Assembly (NCBI RefSeq): GCF_000430505.1
Contig: NZ_AUMD01000022.1
Location: 1-64,000, forward strand
DNA from: Eisenibacter elegans DSM 3317
GTDB lineage: Bacteria; Bacteroidota; Bacteroidia; Cytophagales; Microscillaceae
Reading direction: 5' to 3'
Length of the DNA: 64,000 nt
Positions 61,809 through 64,000 of this stretch are shown in pieces; the first letter of the stretch is position 1, and each line of letters opens with the position of its first letter. The position numbers and the translations under genes were made by a program. The notes below the pieces were generated by a model that was not told the DNA's origin, ran no database searches, and saw only the letters and a program-made list of their open reading frames with translations.

Positions 61809-63119
61809 ATGCAAGGTTTTGAGGCTTTTAAGCTCAACAAGCAACTTTTATCGGCCATAGAGGCGCTGGGGTATCAGTCGCCAACCCCCATCCAACAAGA
61901 GGCCATCCCCTTGGTATTGGCAGGGCACGACGTAATAGGCATCGCTCAGACAGGCACTGGCAAGACAGCCGCCTATGTGCTTCCCCTGTTGATGAAGGTC
62001 AAATATGCCCAAGGAGTACACCCACGAGCGCTTATCTTGGCACCTACGCGAGAGCTGGCCGTACAAATAGGGGATGCTATTACGGGTTTTACCCAATTTT
62101 GCGACTTGCGCCACACCGTTATTTATGGCGGTACAGGAGCCAAACCTCAGATAGAGGCTCTTCAGGCCGGTATCGACATCTTGGTAGCAACTCCCGGGCG
62201 CTTGATGGACTTGTACCTGAAGGGAGAAGTATATCTGAGGGAAATCAAAACCTTGATCCTTGACGAAGCCGACAAGATGATGGATATGGGCTTTATGCCG
62301 CAAATCAGGCGGGTGTTGGAGATTATCCCTACCAAACGGCAAAATTTGCTGTTCTCGGCCACCATGTCGGAGAAGGTCATACAGCTTTCGGAAGAGTTTT
62401 TGGAGTTTCCGGCACGGGTTGAGGTTACGCCGCAGGCCACCGCCGCCGAGACTGTCAGCCAGAGCCTCTACCACCTGCCCAATCTCCGTACCAAGATTGA
62501 TTGTTTGAGCTACCTCCTCTCCGATGAAGAGCGCTTCAACCGTGTTATTGTATTCACACGCCGCCGCCAAATCGCCGAGGATGTCTACCGATTTTTATTG
62601 CGTAAGCTTGGAGAAGATGCTGTTCGGGTAATCCACGCCAACAAAGGCCAAAACACACGGCTGAATGCTTTTGAAGATTTTCGTGCTGGCAATATCCGGG
62701 TATTGGTAGCTACAGACGTGGCCGCCCGAGGTATTGATGTCTCTATGGTAAGCCATGTGATTAATTTTGATGTGCCGCTCGTATACGAAGATTATGTACA
62801 CCGTATTGGGCGTACAGGCCGCGCCGACCAACGCGGGGAGGCCATTACGTTTGTAACAATGGCCGAAGAGTACCATATCCAGAAGATAGAAAAACTCATC
62901 AAAACCAAGATTCCTGTAGCCCAACTGCCGGCAGCCGTCGAGGTATACCCTACGCCTTTTGCAGAGCGTCAGGCGATGCTGCGCGAAATAGACAACCAGC
63001 GCAAACGGGAAGATCCAGCGTTTCAGGGTGCTTTCCACGAAAAGAAGCGCTTCCCCCCCAAACAGACAAAAAAAACTGCCGAACAACAAAAAAATAAGGC
63101 CAAACGCCGCCGCCGATGA
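61809..63119 (+). CDS. DEAD-box RNA helicase
   Basis: 436 aa. Q motif YQSPTPIQQEAIP, Walker A QTGTGKTAAY, motif Ia PTRELAVQ, DEAD as LDEADKMM, SATM, RVIVFTRRRQ, ARGIDVSMV and HRIGRTGRADQ. C-terminal ~60 residues are basic (KKRFPPKQTKKTAEQQKNKAKRRRR), an RNA-binding tail. It unwinds RNA in ribosome assembly or decay; long 5' leader. It ends before a terminator at 63315. Confidence 0.95.
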   Translation: MQGFEAFKLNKQLLSAIEALGYQSPTPIQQEAIPLVLAGHDVIGIAQTGTGKTAAYVLPLLMKVKYAQGVHPRALILAPTRELAVQIGDAITGFTQFCDLRHTVIYGGTGAKPQIEALQAGIDILVATPGRLMDLYLKGEVYLREIKTLILDEADKMMDMGFMPQIRRVLEIIPTKRQNLLFSATMSEKVIQLSEEFLEFPARVEVTPQATAAETVSQSLYHLPNLRTKIDCLSYLLSDEERFNRVIVFTRRRQIAEDVYRFLLRKLGEDAVRVIHANKGQNTRLNAFEDFRAGNIRVLVATDVAARGIDVSMVSHVINFDVPLVYEDYVHRIGRTGRADQRGEAITFVTMAEEYHIQKIEKLIKTKIPVAQLPAAVEVYPTPFAERQAMLREIDNQRKREDPAFQGAFHEKKRFPPKQTKKTAEQQKNKAKRRRR

Positions 63120-63234
63120 TTCCTTACCTATACGGCTTGTAGGCATCAAGGTAACATTTGTCGACAAAAACAACCAATTCATCTAATAAGAATAGCTTGG
63201 TATAGTGTCGTTTTTTATTTTTGTGTAAATAAGT

Positions 63235-63290
63235 AAGATTGATATAATATTTAGGGCTGGTTAATAAATATTATACACAAAATCAATCTT
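63235..63290. repeat. Long hairpin-forming inverted repeat
   Basis: AAGATTGAT (63235-63243) and ATAATATTTA (63244-63253) pair with TAAATATTAT (63265-63274) and ATCAATCTT (63282-63290), with a 7-base bulge. It lies 115 bases after the helicase gene and may be a palindromic element or RNA structure. Confidence 0.55.
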
Positions 63291-63314
63291 TCTTTCCATA
63301 GCTGGTTGAGAGAT

Positions 63315-63364
63315 CTTGAAGGAATGGCTGACAACAGGTCGCCCCCTTCAAGTATCTTTTTTTT
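63315..63364 (+). terminator. Intrinsic terminator after the helicase gene
   Basis: CTTGAAGG (63315-63322) pairs with CCTTCAAG (63345-63352), followed by a run of T (63357-63364). The 22-base loop is long but the T-run is clear. Confidence 0.7.
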
Positions 63365-63560
63365 AGAGGGCTGTTATTTTTTGGCTTCATCATCCTTTAT
63401 AAGCCCTACACACCGTCAGATTACCTAAAAACAGCCAAAATCCATCCCAAACAATTAAGGTAACTGTAGTTTTGTCAGATTTAATGATAAAAGTCATTGC
63501 ATCTTGTGCAGAGAGCTGGTAATTTTAGCATATCATACTCAAAACCCCCTCTTCTGACGC

Positions 63561-64000
63561 ATGAAAAACCTACTTATCCCTGTAGACTTCTCGCCTCAAG
63601 CACGCCAAGCCGTTGGCGTGGGTGTATCGTTGGCTGCCCAAGCCGGCGCAGTCGTCCATCTCTTACACGTCATCGAACCTATCCGTGCGCACGTAGTCTT
63701 GGCCGATGCGCTTTATGTAGATACTAGCGTAGAAGACCAATTTATCCGTCGTTTGACGGACAGTGCCAAAAAACAGCTCGAAGAATTGAGCCAAGCTCAT
63801 AGCGCCAGTGCTGTCAGTATCAAACAACACGTACGTGTGGGCAGCCTTTTCTCGGTAGTACAAGAAGTGGCCGAAGAGCTGAAAATCGATTTTCTCATCA
63901 CGGGGACTTCGGGTGCAAGTGGCTTAGAAGAGATATTGGTAGGCTCCAACACAGAGCGTATCGTACGTTTTGCCCCTTGCCCAGTATTGGCTGTTAAAGA
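63561..64000 (+). CDS. Universal stress protein (UspA), 3' end beyond the window
   Basis: Start ATG 63561, then MKNLLIPVDFSPQARQAVGVGVSLAAQAGAVVHLLHVIEP in Usp style. The nucleotide-binding tail is seen as ITGTSGASGLEEILVGSNTERIVRFAPCPVLAVK (GxxGxx-like; NTERIV; PCPVLAV). The window ends in the middle of the frame, so it may be a one-domain protein of about 150 aa or the first half of a tandem Usp pair of about 280 aa, usual in Bacteroidota. Confidence 0.85.
   Translation, partial: MKNLLIPVDFSPQARQAVGVGVSLAAQAGAVVHLLHVIEPIRAHVVLADALYVDTSVEDQFIRRLTDSAKKQLEELSQAHSASAVSIKQHVRVGSLFSVVQEVAEELKIDFLITGTSGASGLEEILVGSNTERIVRFAPCPVLAVK

Noticed and set aside
1-64000. CRISPR array, rRNA operon, complete insertion sequence or prophage
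   Set aside because: No repeat-spacer array, no rRNA sequence and no transposase or phage structural gene is present.

Overview
The window is a chromosomal segment of a Bacteroidota bacterium, most likely of the order Cytophagales. The evidence is a type IX secretion C-terminal domain, a SecD-SecF fusion, a GLPGLI protein, a TonB-dependent outer-membrane receptor, a DAHP synthase/chorismate mutase fusion, a SiaB-like kinase, and several upstream TAnnTTTG boxes that match the Bacteroidota -7 promoter element. I cannot name a genus.

Layout. 0-6 kb: secreted subtilase, a small repeat protein, the aromatic-pathway entry enzyme preceded by a very Tyr/Trp-rich leader ORF, a propeller-like protein and a Nudix hydrolase. 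6-14 kb: SecDF, dihydroorotase, DnaB helicase. 14-18.5 kb: a four-gene MacAB-like efflux operon. 18.8-20 kb: a conserved protein of unknown function followed on the same strand by tRNA-like RNAs and a strong terminator. 20-31.4 kb: TonB-type barrel protein, beta-trefoil protein, YraN, an unusual kinase-like protein, GMC oxidoreductase, PAP2 phosphatase, formate-THF ligase, and a membrane protein. 31.4-35.6 kb: a frameshifted membrane gene, NhaA, thymidylate synthase, and remnants of a KilA-N gene and a restriction-modification gene. 35.6-49 kb: MsbA-like exporter, DUF4230, a helical/PH-like protein, TRIC channel, AdoMet decarboxylase, glutaryl-CoA dehydrogenase, histidine kinase, CobU, beta-lactamase-fold hydrolase, MFS, DUF3109, LRR protein. 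49-64 kb: M61 peptidase, DciA-like, OsmC, LMW phosphatase, methyltransferase, a deletion remnant joining a GLPGLI gene to a TonB-receptor gene, an intact GLPGLI gene, an XRE regulator with tandem dyad operators, a transglutaminase-fold protein without its cysteine, SiaB-like kinase, GrpE-DnaJ, a DEAD-box helicase and a partial universal stress protein.

Most genes are housekeeping and stand alone or in short operons. The most notable items are two RNA-level observations. One is the unit at 18.86-20.02 kb, where an uncharacterised protein gene is followed by an RNA whose T-arm comes before its D-arm with the acceptor stem closed by a 22-nt loop, the topology expected of a YrlA-type Y RNA, and then by a tRNA with a Leu(CAG) anticodon but no long variable arm. 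The other is a 35-codon ORF with 8 Tyr, 3 Trp and 1 Phe codons upstream of the DAHP synthase gene, a probable attenuation or stalling leader. A family of dispersed imperfect-palindrome repeats also occurs at five places between genes.
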